NCBI GenBank assembly: GCA_035295745.1
Contig: DATGIL010000076.1
Coordinates: 1-64,000, forward strand
DNA length: 64,000 nucleotides
Reading direction: 5' to 3'
Origin: JAIQFL01 sp035295745
Lineage (GTDB): Bacteria > Acidobacteriota > Terriglobia > Bryobacterales > Bryobacteraceae
Part shown: one piece after another, positions 1 to 8,077 of the stretch
Numbering within the stretch: the stretch's first letter is position 1
Layout of the letters: each line of letters starts with the position of its first letter
Notes under the pieces: model-generated
Told to the model about the DNA's origin: nothing
Seen by the model: the letters and a program-made list of their open reading frames with translations, nothing else
The model's database searches: none
Translations under genes and position numbers: made by a program

Positions 1-441
1 TGGGAACAGCGACATGCACTCCCACCGGTCATCGCCGGCGCAGTTCCCAATGCTCGATCCACAAGCATGCCGAACGTACTCGAAAACGCCCGCGACTAAA
101 ATCGGGTTACGGCGGTTCACCACTTTTATGTCGCGCACCCACTGGCGGCGCCAGTGATGAGTCGGCCAACAGGGCCGTTTATGGACGATATCTGCGCATA
201 ACGCTCGGCAAATTTGTGGCGGAGCACATTAAAATGTTGGACTCGCATGGCGGGTTCGGGGTCCTGACTCGCCTTAACCGCGTGTGTTCGATCCGTGAGG
301 CGCGACGCGCAGACCAGTCGGTCGCACTGCAAGCGCCCGCGCCGCGCATGCCCCGATCGGCGTTCGATTTCCGGGTGATCGCCATCGGATTTTACGAAAT
401 GCCGCGAACCCTCGCTCATCGGTTTGAGGTCGAAGACCTCG
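1..441. other. No gene recognised
   Basis: Open frames exist on both strands here, but none has a recognisable motif, a convincing ribosome site or plausible protein composition. I see no RNA gene or repeat. The stretch lies downstream of the minus-strand PEP-CTERM gene. Confidence 0.5.
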
Positions 442-906
442 CTAGCTGGTTTGGATTCGAGAAACCAACCCACGGCGGCGGACTAACGCCAATAGCATTC
501 CGGCCGCACCTATCAGCGCAAGTGACGACGGTTCGGGGACGGATGCTGCGTTTTGCGTTATGATGAGCGTCGCATTCCCACCCCCGGTATACGTGCCGGC
601 GTGATCGAACGGCCCAGTCCAGCCGCCACTGCTGAGGCCTCCCTCCATGGCATCCGTTGAAATGAACGGGCTCGCCGTAAACGGATCGGTGATCTGAATA
701 TCAAAAAGAGGCGTGCCCTGGAAGGTACTGGAATAACTGTCAAAGCTGGTGATGAACGTAGTTCCAGGTGCGCTCACAAAATCGGAAACGGTGAACTGCC
801 AATCGGTAGTTCCGAACGCGTTCGATTGAAAGTGATAATCGTACGTCACACTAGCAGTCGCCGTGGTGGCGCTGGCGAGCAGAATCGTTAGCAGAAAGAA
901 TTTCAT
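442..906 (-). CDS. PEP-CTERM sorting domain protein
   Basis: A 154-residue exported protein of unknown function. Residues 1-18 form a Sec signal peptide (MKFFLLTILLASATTATA). The last 30 residues are a textbook PEP-CTERM tail: the VPEPSSLALIG motif, a hydrophobic segment (AGMLLAL) and an Arg cluster (VRRRG). In known systems this tail is recognised by exosortase (EpsH/XrtA type), which sorts the protein to the surface or exopolysaccharide. The middle is Ser/Thr/Phe-rich with no catalytic motif. AAGGA lies about 6 nt before the ATG, which supports the start. No exosortase gene is visible in the window, so processing must depend on a gene elsewhere. Confidence 0.88.
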   Translation of the reverse strand: MKFFLLTILLASATTATASVTYDYHFQSNAFGTTDWQFTVSDFVSAPGTTFITSFDSYSSTFQGTPLFDIQITDPFTASPFISTDAMEGGLSSGGWTGPFDHAGTYTGGGNATLIITQNAASVPEPSSLALIGAAGMLLALVRRRGLVSRIQTS

Positions 907-1203
907 TTTTTCCTTGTACGTGGTCGGGTGGTCTCAGTGTACACTCTTTATACCTCAATTTGGAGTTGCAGATCTTGGTTTACGAATCGAGAAATGCCTG
1001 CCTCCGTCGAAGATCTCGCGCACGGGCCCGTCTCGCGCGGCCGGGCAGGCGAGCCTTGAGCAAACTGGGCTGAGCCTTTTGCAAGCTGGCACGAGCATCA
1101 ATCGTGATGAGCAGCGGGCGCAAGGAGCGGATGACGAGATTGAATGAGCACCGAACGGAGTTGGCCAGGATGGAGTACACGGACTGCCGAATCGCGATTA
1201 TGA
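907..1203. other. Upstream region of the PEP-CTERM gene
   Basis: No gene is supported. The stretch nearest 907-960 is AT-richer and probably carries the promoter of the minus-strand PEP-CTERM gene, but I could not fix -35/-10 boxes with confidence. Confidence 0.35.
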
Positions 1204-1443
1204 GTGACGGCGCGGTACTGCGGAACTGACGGCACGGGCTGGAAGCATCTGAAGGCCGGCGTCGATCCCGCCGTGTACGCAGCCAAAGCTCTCGCCGTCT
1301 ACAACGCTCGGCCTGCGGAGTTCCACGCGTACATCAGGGCGCTGACCGCGGCCTGCGACCTCGCCCACCGCGCTCAACTCCATGCGCTAGTCGAACAGAT
1401 GCCCGGCGATCCGGACGCGGTGTGGAGCCTCCTCGCCGGATAA
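1204..1443 (+). CDS. Small hypothetical protein
   Basis: A 79-residue open frame with protein-like composition: Ala-rich and amphipathic, with runs such as AVYNARPAEFHAYI and a helical C-terminal half. There is no motif I recognise, no signal peptide and no clear Shine-Dalgarno sequence. It sits alone among mobile-element debris, so it may be a fragment of a longer gene or non-coding. Confidence 0.3.
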   Translation: MTARYCGTDGTGWKHLKAGVDPAVYAAKALAVYNARPAEFHAYIRALTAACDLAHRAQLHALVEQMPGDPDAVWSLLAG

Positions 1444-1512
1444 GAGCTTCGGATCGAGGACATCGTGCGATGCTGCCGCACACGGCTCGCCCTGGATGCG
1501 CCAAAGCCATGC

Positions 1513-1635
1513 CTATTTTTTTTTGAGCCAGTCCAGCTCTACTTTCAGCCGACCGCTCTCCTGGTACAGTGCGTCGCTGTCGGCCTCTGTGCCGGCCGTC
1601 TTACGGGTCCGACCATCGACGAAAAGATCGCCTCG
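1513..1635 (-). pseudogene. IS3-family OrfA remnant (C-terminal part)
   Basis: Forty codons on the minus strand read like the C-terminal end of an IS3-family OrfA: a segment with LYQESGRLKVELDWLKKK, matching the leucine-zipper tail that precedes the OrfA/OrfB frameshift in this family. A run of nine A residues on the coding strand (T at 1516-1524) sits exactly where the programmed -1 slippery site normally lies and is followed directly by TAG. The N-terminal helix-turn-helix half is missing and no OrfB with DDE residues follows, so this is a relic. Confidence 0.6.
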
Positions 1636-1897
1636 TCAGAGATATCTGTGGGTAAGTGAAACGTCCACGAGGCGCCGGGAAGCTCAGGGCACGGACCGGT
1701 TGTAGGCCAGATATCACACTCGTCAATTTGAGCCCGTTAGCTTCCGACTAGTGCAACATCCGCGTGAATTCCTGCAGCCTCTCAGGCGTGCCGCAAATGT
1801 TAGCCGAAAACGATAAATCAACGCCAATGTCGAAAGCGGCGGCCTTCTTGGCCTTGAAGATCGACTGGTATGTCATATGCCGGAGCGGCCGGCGTAC
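1636..1897. other. No gene recognised
   Basis: Between the IS3 relic and the end of the retropepsin-like gene I see only short open frames without protein character. It may hold decayed insertion-sequence DNA. Confidence 0.4.
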
Positions 1898-3115
1898 CTA
1901 CTTGAGCACAAAGTGTAAGGCTCGAAAATCCAGCTTTAGCTCCGATGCTTGCGAGAACTGGTCGACTCCCAACTGCCCGTAGTGCCATCTACTGAGCGCG
2001 ATCGTCGGGTCCAGCAAGACAGGCGCATTGCGGAAGAAGATCGGGAATCCGCCGGCCTTGATGCGCAACTCCGGCAACGTTACCGATTTAAGATCCGCCG
2101 AACCAGTGGCGCCCCTGACCGAAAACTTCGTTTCGGGAGCGCCTTCGACGAGTTCGGGGAACTCGAGGCCAAACCGGGGCCAGATTGACGAGATATCGGT
2201 CCCCGTATCGAGATCGACGGCCAGTTTGTGTCCTTGAATCTCGACCAGGGTGAGCGGGCTGGTGTCGTCAAACGAAAGATTTGCGTTGCGAAGATCGGCT
2301 GGCCCGCCAGGGAAACCGATGCGAAACTCACCGGCGCTGTTCCAGCCTACGGTTTCCAACGCGATGAGCACCGAAAGGCCAATGGCGCCGCGTTGGCCTG
2401 CGGGGAGTTTGGCAAACACCTCAGTATCGTCCGGAAACACAATGAAGGCGACATTGCGAACTTCGCTGTTGCCGATTTTCAAGCGGTCGGCGACTGCGAA
2501 CTCCTTCATCTCGGACTTACCAGTGATCCCCTCGAAGAGGTCGCCGCCGCGAGTCATCCGCAGACCGAGCCGTTTCGCTTCTTGCTGGCTGACGACACAC
2601 ATGACCGCGTCGGAATCGACAATATATCGCGCGGGTTTGCCATTCACATCAATGGGAATGGCGACTTGCTGCCAATCGAGTGGGTGCGAATACTTGATGA
2701 CCGACGGCCGGCGCGCTACGACTTTGAGAGAGGGCAGTTGGCGGAAAGAGAAAATACTCGCCTTGTCCTGGGGGGCGGGATCCTGGTTCGCCAGTGCCAA
2801 GCAGCGTTCCATCGCATCGGCCGCTTTGCGATAGTTTCCGATGCGGTAATAGAGGCGGTTCAGTGTGAAATACATGTTGGCGAGCCGGTCCTTCTGTTCG
2901 CTCGTGCTCTCCACTTTGCGAAGTTCTTTTTCGGCTGAATTCGCATCATTGAACGCTGCGGCTACGTAGAACTGATACAGGGCCGAAGAATGCGAACCGA
3001 GAACAAGATCGCGCAGTTCAAACCAGCGATGTTTTTCAAGAGCGGAATTGAGCGCGCTTTCATCCGCCGCGGACAAGATCCAGCACAGCAGCAACAGCAG
3101 GAAGGAGAATCTCAA
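1898..3115 (-). CDS. Secreted retropepsin-like aspartyl protease family protein
   Basis: A 405-residue protein with a signal peptide (residues 1-17), an N-terminal helical/TPR-like region (about 18-110; YYRIGNYRKAADAMERCL) and two retropepsin-like halves. The first half has YIVDSDAVMCVVS, with DSD where a classical site has D-T/S-G. The second has LAVDLDTGTDISS, a normal DTG. In aspartyl proteases these two Asp residues meet in the active site, so activity is plausible but the altered first site is odd. It is probably periplasmic. The family occurs three times in this window (fragments at 30916-31185 and 36046-37131); this is the only intact copy. Confidence 0.72.
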   Translation of the reverse strand: MRFSFLLLLLCWILSAADESALNSALEKHRWFELRDLVLGSHSSALYQFYVAAAFNDANSAEKELRKVESTSEQKDRLANMYFTLNRLYYRIGNYRKAADAMERCLALANQDPAPQDKASIFSFRQLPSLKVVARRPSVIKYSHPLDWQQVAIPIDVNGKPARYIVDSDAVMCVVSQQEAKRLGLRMTRGGDLFEGITGKSEMKEFAVADRLKIGNSEVRNVAFIVFPDDTEVFAKLPAGQRGAIGLSVLIALETVGWNSAGEFRIGFPGGPADLRNANLSFDDTSPLTLVEIQGHKLAVDLDTGTDISSIWPRFGLEFPELVEGAPETKFSVRGATGSADLKSVTLPELRIKAGGFPIFFRNAPVLLDPTIALSRWHYGQLGVDQFSQASELKLDFRALHFVLK

Positions 3116-3443
3116 CGCAGCCTCCGAATCTTGGGACGGCCGAGTGCTCGCTGACGGTCCCCGAGCCAGTATACCGAAGCAAGTAATCCACGCGTGTGCC
3201 TAGCAGCGCCTTCGGCGGATCGTCATACAGGCGCTTTCACACGGGCGCTTGAGAATGTTAAGCAAGATCGCCAGCTACCCGGAAGCAATCGACGTGGCCG
3301 TGTGGCCGCCGTCGCGGAATTCGTGGCCGGTGATCGCCTGAATCCCCCTCCTGGGCCACAGATCCTGGCTGGCAGCCTTTACCAAACTCGTGAGCCTGCG
3401 TCTGGCGGCGGTTTATGGTGGAGGTTTCTACCCATGGAACTGG
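3116..3443. other. Intergenic, no gene recognised
   Basis: Region between the divergent start of the retropepsin-like gene and the ISL3 relic. It should contain the promoter of the minus-strand gene. No conserved frame is visible. Confidence 0.4.
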
Positions 3444-3527
3444 ACCACAATCCTGAACCGTTGCCATCGTTTCCGAGGTTTTGTCTATGAGCACGCCCGT
3501 TCCAGTAGCGACAAGAGGAGCATCGAG
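3444..3527 (+). pseudogene. ISL3-family transposase remnant, N-terminal stub
   Basis: A short plus-strand frame reads TTILNRCHRFRGFVYEHAR followed by SSSDKRSIE. This matches the beginning of ISL3-family transposases and is nearly identical to the stub at 37239-37547 (TILNRCHRFRGFVY). Nothing of the zinc-ribbon or DDE core follows. The stub ends where the oppositely oriented recombinase relic begins, which suggests one mobile element was cut by another. Confidence 0.6.
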
Positions 3528-4187
3528 CAGCCCGTCACGGGGTCGGTAGCGACGGGGCTTGCCGTTGAGCGGCGTGGTCTTTGCCAGAATCTCCTCCTTC
3601 ATGGCGAGGTTGGCTTCGAGGTAGATCTGCGTTGTCTCCACCGATTCATGACCCAGCCAAAGAGCGCTTACCGCGCGATCGACGCCTGCCTGCAACAGCC
3701 CCATGGCAATCGAATCCTAAGCACGTGCGGAGTGACATGTTTTTTTCCGGAGAGACGGGCAAGGCTTGCAGGCCACGGCTACATGTTTGGCCAACAGATC
3801 CGCGACACTATCGCGACTGAGGCGACCGCAGCGCCCCGTGGGAAAAAGCACTTCAGTGCCGTGCTTGGATGGTTCCCGTAGCCACGCTTTGAGAACCGCC
3901 ACGGCGGTCTTGGCGAGAGGCGTACAACGTTCCTTGCGACCCTTGCCTACGCAGCGGACGTGCGCTCCCCTGCCCAAAACCACGTCGGTTCGCTGTAAGC
4001 CTGTCAACTCCGGCAAGCGCAAACCGGTTTGCACAGCCACCAGCAGCAGGGCGTGATCACGCCGGCCCAGCCAAGTCTGCTGGTCGGGCGCTGCGAGCAA
4101 AGCATCGATTTAGGGGCGGCTCAGGAAGTGAACCAGCTTGCGCGGGTGGCGTTTTCCCGGTATCGCCAGCACGCGTTGGATGATCAT
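3528..4187 (-). pseudogene. Tyrosine recombinase (XerC/D-like), inactivated
   Basis: A degraded phage-integrase-type recombinase on the minus strand. Recognisable pieces in order: a linker MIIQRVLAIPGKRHPR, an in-frame TAA at 4110-4112, the catalytic-domain start DALLAAPDQQTWLGRRDHA, box I with the catalytic Arg (TGLRLPELTGL), a Lys-bearing turn (VGKGRKERCTPL), then two small frameshifts between about 3710 and 3750 that split the H-x-x-R box (TPHVLR), and box II LGHESVETTQIYLEA with the catalytic Tyr. The N-terminal SAM-like domain is missing. It resembles the recombinases found in multi-recombinase transposon cassettes. At least three lesions make it non-functional. Confidence 0.8.
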
Positions 4188-4299
4188 AAAATCCTTGACC
4201 CTCCGATCCCCGACCGTTTACAGGGACACGGCATAGCCGAAGGAAACTCGAGTCCTGGAGTCCGTCGCTGCACGGCGCCATACAACTCTGGAGTGTTCC

Positions 4300-4503
4300 A
4301 TGTCCCAGGTCGGTTCCCCAACCCTCCTTTCTCAGAAGTCCGCGGCGGCTCTCCTCGGCGTTTCCTTGTCCACCATCCGCCGCTGGCGGCGCGCCCATAT
4401 CGGGCCCGCATATTTCCGTTTCGGCGACGTTCTGCGGTACAGCCAGGAAGTTCTCGACTCGTTCATCGCCCAGAACACCATCACTCCCGAATTGCGAGGC
4501 TGA
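4300..4503 (+). CDS. Excisionase-family MerR-type helix-turn-helix protein
   Basis: A 67-residue DNA-binding protein. Residues 8-45 form a HTH_17/excisionase-like domain (LSQKSAAALLGVSLSTIRRW, then a winged part with the aromatic stretch AYFRFGDVLRYS). Such proteins direct the polarity of integrases or act as small repressors. It lies about 20 bp upstream of a truncated integrase, as in xis-int pairs of integrated elements. The start is the first ATG; no strong ribosome site is seen. Confidence 0.72.
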   Translation: MSQVGSPTLLSQKSAAALLGVSLSTIRRWRRAHIGPAYFRFGDVLRYSQEVLDSFIAQNTITPELRG

Positions 4504-4524
4504 CCATGGCGTGATGGCGATGGC

Positions 4525-5007
4525 TTGTTCCGCCGCGACGGGATCTGGGGATTTAGATTCAAGAACCAGTCCGGCGTGTATCAGGAAGAGAGTACCGGTA
4601 AGCGGAAACAACCGGAAGCTCGTGAATTCAAGCAGGAATTCCTCGAGAATCTGCGCAAGAACCAGCTCCCGACGGACGCAGCGAAATGGACCGTTTCGCA
4701 ATCCCTCGCGGAGTGGATGAAGTTCCGCGCTGCGACCCGGCCGAAGGCTTCAGTGGCGGCAGAACATACTACCTGCCGCCACCTGAACGAAACGATCGGC
4801 GCAGACCGGAGATTGAGCAGCATTACTGCATGGGACATCCGGCGGTACGAGATGAAGCGCCTCGAGACCGTCGGACCCAAAACGATCAATAACGAGGTGC
4901 TCGTGCTCACGGCGGTTCTAAAGAATGCACCGTCGCGGCGTCGCTCGGACTTGACCTGGATTTCGGGAGGCTCAACGCTGTCAAGATGCTCTTCCGGGTT
5001 GCTGTAA
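4525..5007 (+). pseudogene. Phage-type integrase, truncated
   Basis: A 160-codon frame beginning with TTG whose first ~130 residues match the N-terminal half of a tyrosine integrase: an AP2-like arm-binding region (FRRDGIWGFRFKNQ), then the SAM-like core-binding domain (HLNETIGADRRLSSITAWDI and TINNEVLVLTAVLKNA). Homology stops at about 4926; the remaining residues are Arg/Ser-rich and unlike an integrase. The whole catalytic domain (R-K-HxxR-Y) is absent, so it is inactive. It pairs with the upstream excisionase-like gene as the end of an old integrated element. The true start could lie a few codons upstream. Confidence 0.72.
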
Positions 5008-5341
5008 TGAAGGGGAGGCATCGCGGCGCCGCTTCTCATCCTCATCCTCGCAGTGCTGTTTTACCGGCCGGAATGATGTCAATGTTACGGGTTACCTTTC
5101 TGGTGATGGCTTTCGTCCAGCAATTCGATCCCCCGGTCAATCTCCCCCGCTCCTGCCAATTCCCTCGGCGTAGGATATTACGGTCATTCCCGTTGGGGCG
5201 GAACTGGTGGTGGAGGCTAGCCTGGGGACGATGTTAGCGACTTTCTAATCGCCAGTTACTGGAGCCAGACGAAGGGTTAGCAGGGCAGAGACGGCACACG
5301 TTACGGCAGGCTTCCGCAGGTAGCGTTCGGGACGGAATCCT
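5008..5341. other. Intergenic, no gene recognised
   Basis: No protein-like frame and no RNA. It separates the integrase relic from the end of the minus-strand radical SAM operon, where a terminator for that operon would be expected; I did not find a clear hairpin followed by a T run. Confidence 0.4.
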
Positions 5342-5782
5342 TCACACTGGGGCGCCGTTCCGCTCGAGCAACTCAAACAGCCCGAATTGCTTACTGAACA
5401 CCCAGGCAACCCGCCTGCCGCCGAACGCCTGCGACGGCTTTGGTATGCCGAGGCGATGAAACCCTGCCGGCCTGCACAGTGCGATGGCCTCCGCCAGTTG
5501 CGGAACTTCGTAACAGATGTGGAGGAACTTAATCCCCCTCCGCAGGCTGTTCAGGATCGGTGAGGAGTCTCCGCGCGGTTCTAGCAACTCAATCGTGATC
5601 CCGCTCAGGCGCAAGAAGACCATCGACACCCCTTCCAGTTCGTTGGCTACAGGCTCGGAGGAGGGGCAGATCGCGCGAATCGAGTGCACCGCCATGCCGA
5701 TGTGGTGGAACGTGGCCTCTCGTCCGAAGAAAGAGCACTCCAACACTGCTGTCTCCACGGTGGCTCTCTGTGTCTTTTCCAT
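5342..5782 (-). CDS. VOC-superfamily protein, methylmalonyl-CoA epimerase-like
   Basis: A 146-residue protein of the vicinal oxygen chelate fold. It shows FHHIGMAVHSI at the start of the first beta-alpha-beta module, ITIELLEP at its end, and a second module (IKFLHICYEVPQLAEAI to FGLFELLE). The pattern, with a metal His in the first strand and a Glu at the module end, resembles methylmalonyl-CoA epimerases and lactoylglutathione-lyase relatives; the exact substrate cannot be read. The start is the ATG at 5782 (MEKTQRATVE), 12 bp after the stop of the acyl carrier protein gene. As the last gene of a coupled operon with two carrier domains, it may act on a carrier-bound acyl group (inference). 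Confidence 0.75.
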   Translation of the reverse strand: MEKTQRATVETAVLECSFFGREATFHHIGMAVHSIRAICPSSEPVANELEGVSMVFLRLSGITIELLEPRGDSSPILNSLRRGIKFLHICYEVPQLAEAIALCRPAGFHRLGIPKPSQAFGGRRVAWVFSKQFGLFELLERNGAPV

Positions 5783-5793
5783 TTCCAGACGGC

Positions 5794-6105
5794 CTAAGCT
5801 GTCGCACTGGACTGCACCAAAGGCAGTTGTTCCGCGACGCGCCTCGCCAGGTCGTCCACGGTCCACTCTTCGGCAGCGCTGTTGAGGATGGTGTCCCACA
5901 CCGGAATCGCGGTGTGAAAAGCGCGCTCGATGTTCTCCTCGATGGAGGTCACCATGTTGACGAAACTCAGCGAATCCAGTTTTCCAGTCTCGCCGACGAG
6001 AACAGTTGCGGCGGATATCTCCAGTACCTGCCCTGGTTTTGCCGTGGCATTCGACTCGCGCATAGCGGCGAATATGATCTCGGTAATTCCGTTGACGGTA
6101 TTCAC
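5794..6105 (-). CDS. Acyl carrier protein
   Basis: A 103-residue stand-alone carrier protein. The phosphopantetheine site is GKLDSLSFVNMV with Ser45 as the attachment residue, followed by the helix-III region (AIPVWDTILN) and helix IV (TVDDLARRVAEQL). I place the start at GTG 6105 (VNTVNGITEII) because it overlaps the stop of the upstream acyltransferase gene by four bases (GTGA), a classic translational coupling; the longer frame upstream has unlikely composition. It is the second carrier domain of this operon; the first is fused to the radical SAM enzyme. It is probably not the fatty-acid housekeeping ACP, since no fab genes are nearby. Confidence 0.83.
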   Translation of the reverse strand: MNTVNGITEIIFAAMRESNATAKPGQVLEISAATVLVGETGKLDSLSFVNMVTSIEENIERAFHTAIPVWDTILNSAAEEWTVDDLARRVAEQLPLVQSSATA

Positions 6106-6863
6106 TCTACCCTCCCGTGGGTCAGGCTCTTCGGGGCTGCGGCAGCTTCGTTCCACGCCTGGCGCGCCAGCGCGCGCCGTAAGTCCGCAGACAAGGCCGT
6201 GAACCAACCCATCTTCAGCTTCAGTTCAAGCGTCAGCACGATTTTTGCCGGATTGCCCATCACGGTTGTACCAGCGGGAACGTCGCGCGTGACCACCGCT
6301 CCTGCGCCAATCGTCGCCCATGCGCCGACGTTGATCTCCGGCAACACCGACGAGTTAGTGCCCACGTAGACACAATCTCCCATTCGCACGCGGGCATTGA
6401 GCACGGCGTTCGGTGCGATGACACAGCACCGGCCTACGCGGCTTTCGTGACCGATGTTGCCTCCCATGAAAACGGCCGTACCGTCGCCCACCGTGGCTTC
6501 TGCACCAAGGAAGCCATTCTGGTAAACGATGACGCCTCGGCCCGTTTCGACGCCCTCCACATCCACACTCGGATCGATCAGGGTCACGGCGGGAACGCCA
6601 TAGTGCTCGATTTTTTCCCAGGCCGCCCATCTCTTCACCGCCGTCCTCGCGACCAGGCTTGCTACCTCACCCGAATCCGAACCGGCCTCCCCCAGCAAAC
6701 AGAAAGGGCCGGCCACCTCGACGCCGAGCGAGCTCTGTCCAAGCTTTGAGGCATCGTCGTCCAGCACGACGATCCGGTCCCATCGGCCGCACGCGCGGTT
6801 GATCTTCCTTGCCAGGCGCACACCCTCCGGATTCCCTGCCCCGCAAAGGTAGAGTGTATTCAT
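6102..6863 (-). CDS. NeuD/PglD-like hexapeptide acyltransferase
   Basis: A 253-residue enzyme with the two-part design of sugar O/N-acyltransferases: an N-terminal Rossmann-like domain (residues 1-95, LYLCGAGNPEGVRLARKI, resembling the PglB_N fold) and a left-handed beta-helix (about 100-215) made of hexapeptide repeats (VGDGTAVFMGGNIGHES, GRCCVIAPNAVLNARVRMG, TIGAGAVVTRDVPAGTTVMG) ending in the typical GNPAKIV cap. Family members use acyl-CoA to acylate amino- or sialic-acid-type sugars; an acyl-ACP donor is possible given the neighbours. The ATG at 6863 overlaps the stop of the radical SAM gene (ATGA), supporting this start and coupling. Confidence 0.83.
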   Translation of the reverse strand: MNTLYLCGAGNPEGVRLARKINRACGRWDRIVVLDDDASKLGQSSLGVEVAGPFCLLGEAGSDSGEVASLVARTAVKRWAAWEKIEHYGVPAVTLIDPSVDVEGVETGRGVIVYQNGFLGAEATVGDGTAVFMGGNIGHESRVGRCCVIAPNAVLNARVRMGDCVYVGTNSSVLPEINVGAWATIGAGAVVTRDVPAGTTVMGNPAKIVLTLELKLKMGWFTALSADLRRALARQAWNEAAAAPKSLTHGRVE

Positions 6864-8077
6864 TGCAGGCCCCCGCTTACGGCGTGGCTGTCGGATGGGT
6901 GCGCGCTGAGGGTTGCTGGGGGATGAATTCTTTGCGCTGCGCCGGTCATCCAATCCTTGCAGTCGTGGCAACGCGCGGGCAGTTTGTCGAATTCGTGCTT
7001 CAGGTGGAGGTCCCGATAGCTGCCGAGCCGCTGCCACAGAACTCGGAGCGGTTCGTCCCAGGCGTTTCCGGCGCCTTCCGCACCTTCGGTGTCGCCGGGA
7101 CACCGTGGCACCCTGCCGTCCCAAAACACGTGCAGCATGGTCATCGCCCACGGGCAAGCGATGCGCTCGCCCGGCGTGATGGACATGGGGGTATCGAACT
7201 TTCCGCCCCAGCTCAGCTTGTTGCGAACCTTCACGGTCGCACCATGCTCCAGCCAGTAGGCCTTGAATGGCTCGAGTTCATGCATGTTCTCGTGCATCTC
7301 GATGAACTGCACTTGGATCTCGGGACCCTTGCCGCGCGCAGCGCGCTCTTGCAGCAGGTACTCGATGTTTCTGTAGAGCACATCGCGGTCACCGCAAATT
7401 CGAATCCGGCCATAGGTGTCCGGCGTGAAGCCGTCAACTCCGAAAACGATGAGGCCCACGCCGGAGTCGAGAATCGGTCCCGCTAAGCCCGGCGTCAGGA
7501 GAATCCCGTTCGTATTGATGTTCAATGAGCGAAGTCCCGCGGATTTTCCGTACTCCAGCATCCTCAGAAGAAGGTCGGGTTCCATTAGCGGCTCTCCGCA
7601 GAACGAAAACCAGCATTCCGTCTGTGGTGACACGGCGGCCACCTGGTCGGCGCATCGTTTCCACAGTTCGAGGGACATCTTGCCTTTCGGCCGCTGCATG
7701 GAGGAGTGGTGGCACATCGCGCAGGCGAGGTTGCAGTGGGCGGTCACTTCGACCGCGAACTTTGTCGGGAATGGCAGTTCGTGCAACGTGCGGGCGATCT
7801 TCGGGAGCTCGGGATCATGCGTTTTCAGCTCGTCGCCGCTGGATCTTGCAACCAGCGCCGCCAACATTGCGGGTGATCGCAGGTCGTCGAATTCGAGCGA
7901 CCGCCAGTCGAAGCTTACTTGGAAGCACCGCTCCAACTCCGTTAGGAGCTCAATGAGAAGCAGGGAGTCCAGCAGACCCGGCGCCAGCAGGTCCGTATCC
8001 GAGGATTCCACGTCAAGCAGTAACGTTTCGACGATCAACGACCGGATTTGGTCGGCCATGCCTGGATTCACGCTCAT
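6860..8077 (-). CDS. ACP-radical SAM/SPASM-like fusion enzyme
   Basis: About 405 residues from the proposed ATG at 8077. Residues 7-78 are an acyl/peptidyl carrier domain with GLLDSLLLIELL (Ser38 as the phosphopantetheine site). Residues 105-325 are a radical SAM core with CNLACAMC (Cys115, 119, 122), the GGEP-like CGEPLMEPDLLL and a conserved ININTNG-type strand (LNINTNGILL). The C-terminus has further Cys pairs (ACPW, RCPGD, CHDCKDW) typical of SPASM/twitch auxiliary cluster domains. Such enzymes do radical chemistry on peptides, sugars or thioester-bound substrates; the fused carrier suggests the substrate is tethered. The frame stays open upstream to 8500, with other ATGs at 8113 and 8209, so the start is uncertain. 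It is the first gene of a four-gene coupled operon. Confidence 0.83.
   Translation of the reverse strand: MSVNPGMADQIRSLIVETLLLDVESSDTDLLAPGLLDSLLLIELLTELERCFQVSFDWRSLEFDDLRSPAMLAALVARSSGDELKTHDPELPKIARTLHELPFPTKFAVEVTAHCNLACAMCHHSSMQRPKGKMSLELWKRCADQVAAVSPQTECWFSFCGEPLMEPDLLLRMLEYGKSAGLRSLNINTNGILLTPGLAGPILDSGVGLIVFGVDGFTPDTYGRIRICGDRDVLYRNIEYLLQERAARGKGPEIQVQFIEMHENMHELEPFKAYWLEHGATVKVRNKLSWGGKFDTPMSITPGERIACPWAMTMLHVFWDGRVPRCPGDTEGAEGAGNAWDEPLRVLWQRLGSYRDLHLKHEFDKLPARCHDCKDWMTGAAQRIHPPATLSAHPSDSHAVSGGLQ

Noticed and set aside
216..563. 115-codon plus frame at the left edge
   Set aside because: Overlaps the 3' end of the PEP-CTERM gene on the other strand and shows no family or ribosome site.
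2228..2938. 236-codon plus-strand frame opposite the retropepsin-like gene
   Set aside because: It lies wholly inside the gene on the other strand, with poor composition and no motif.
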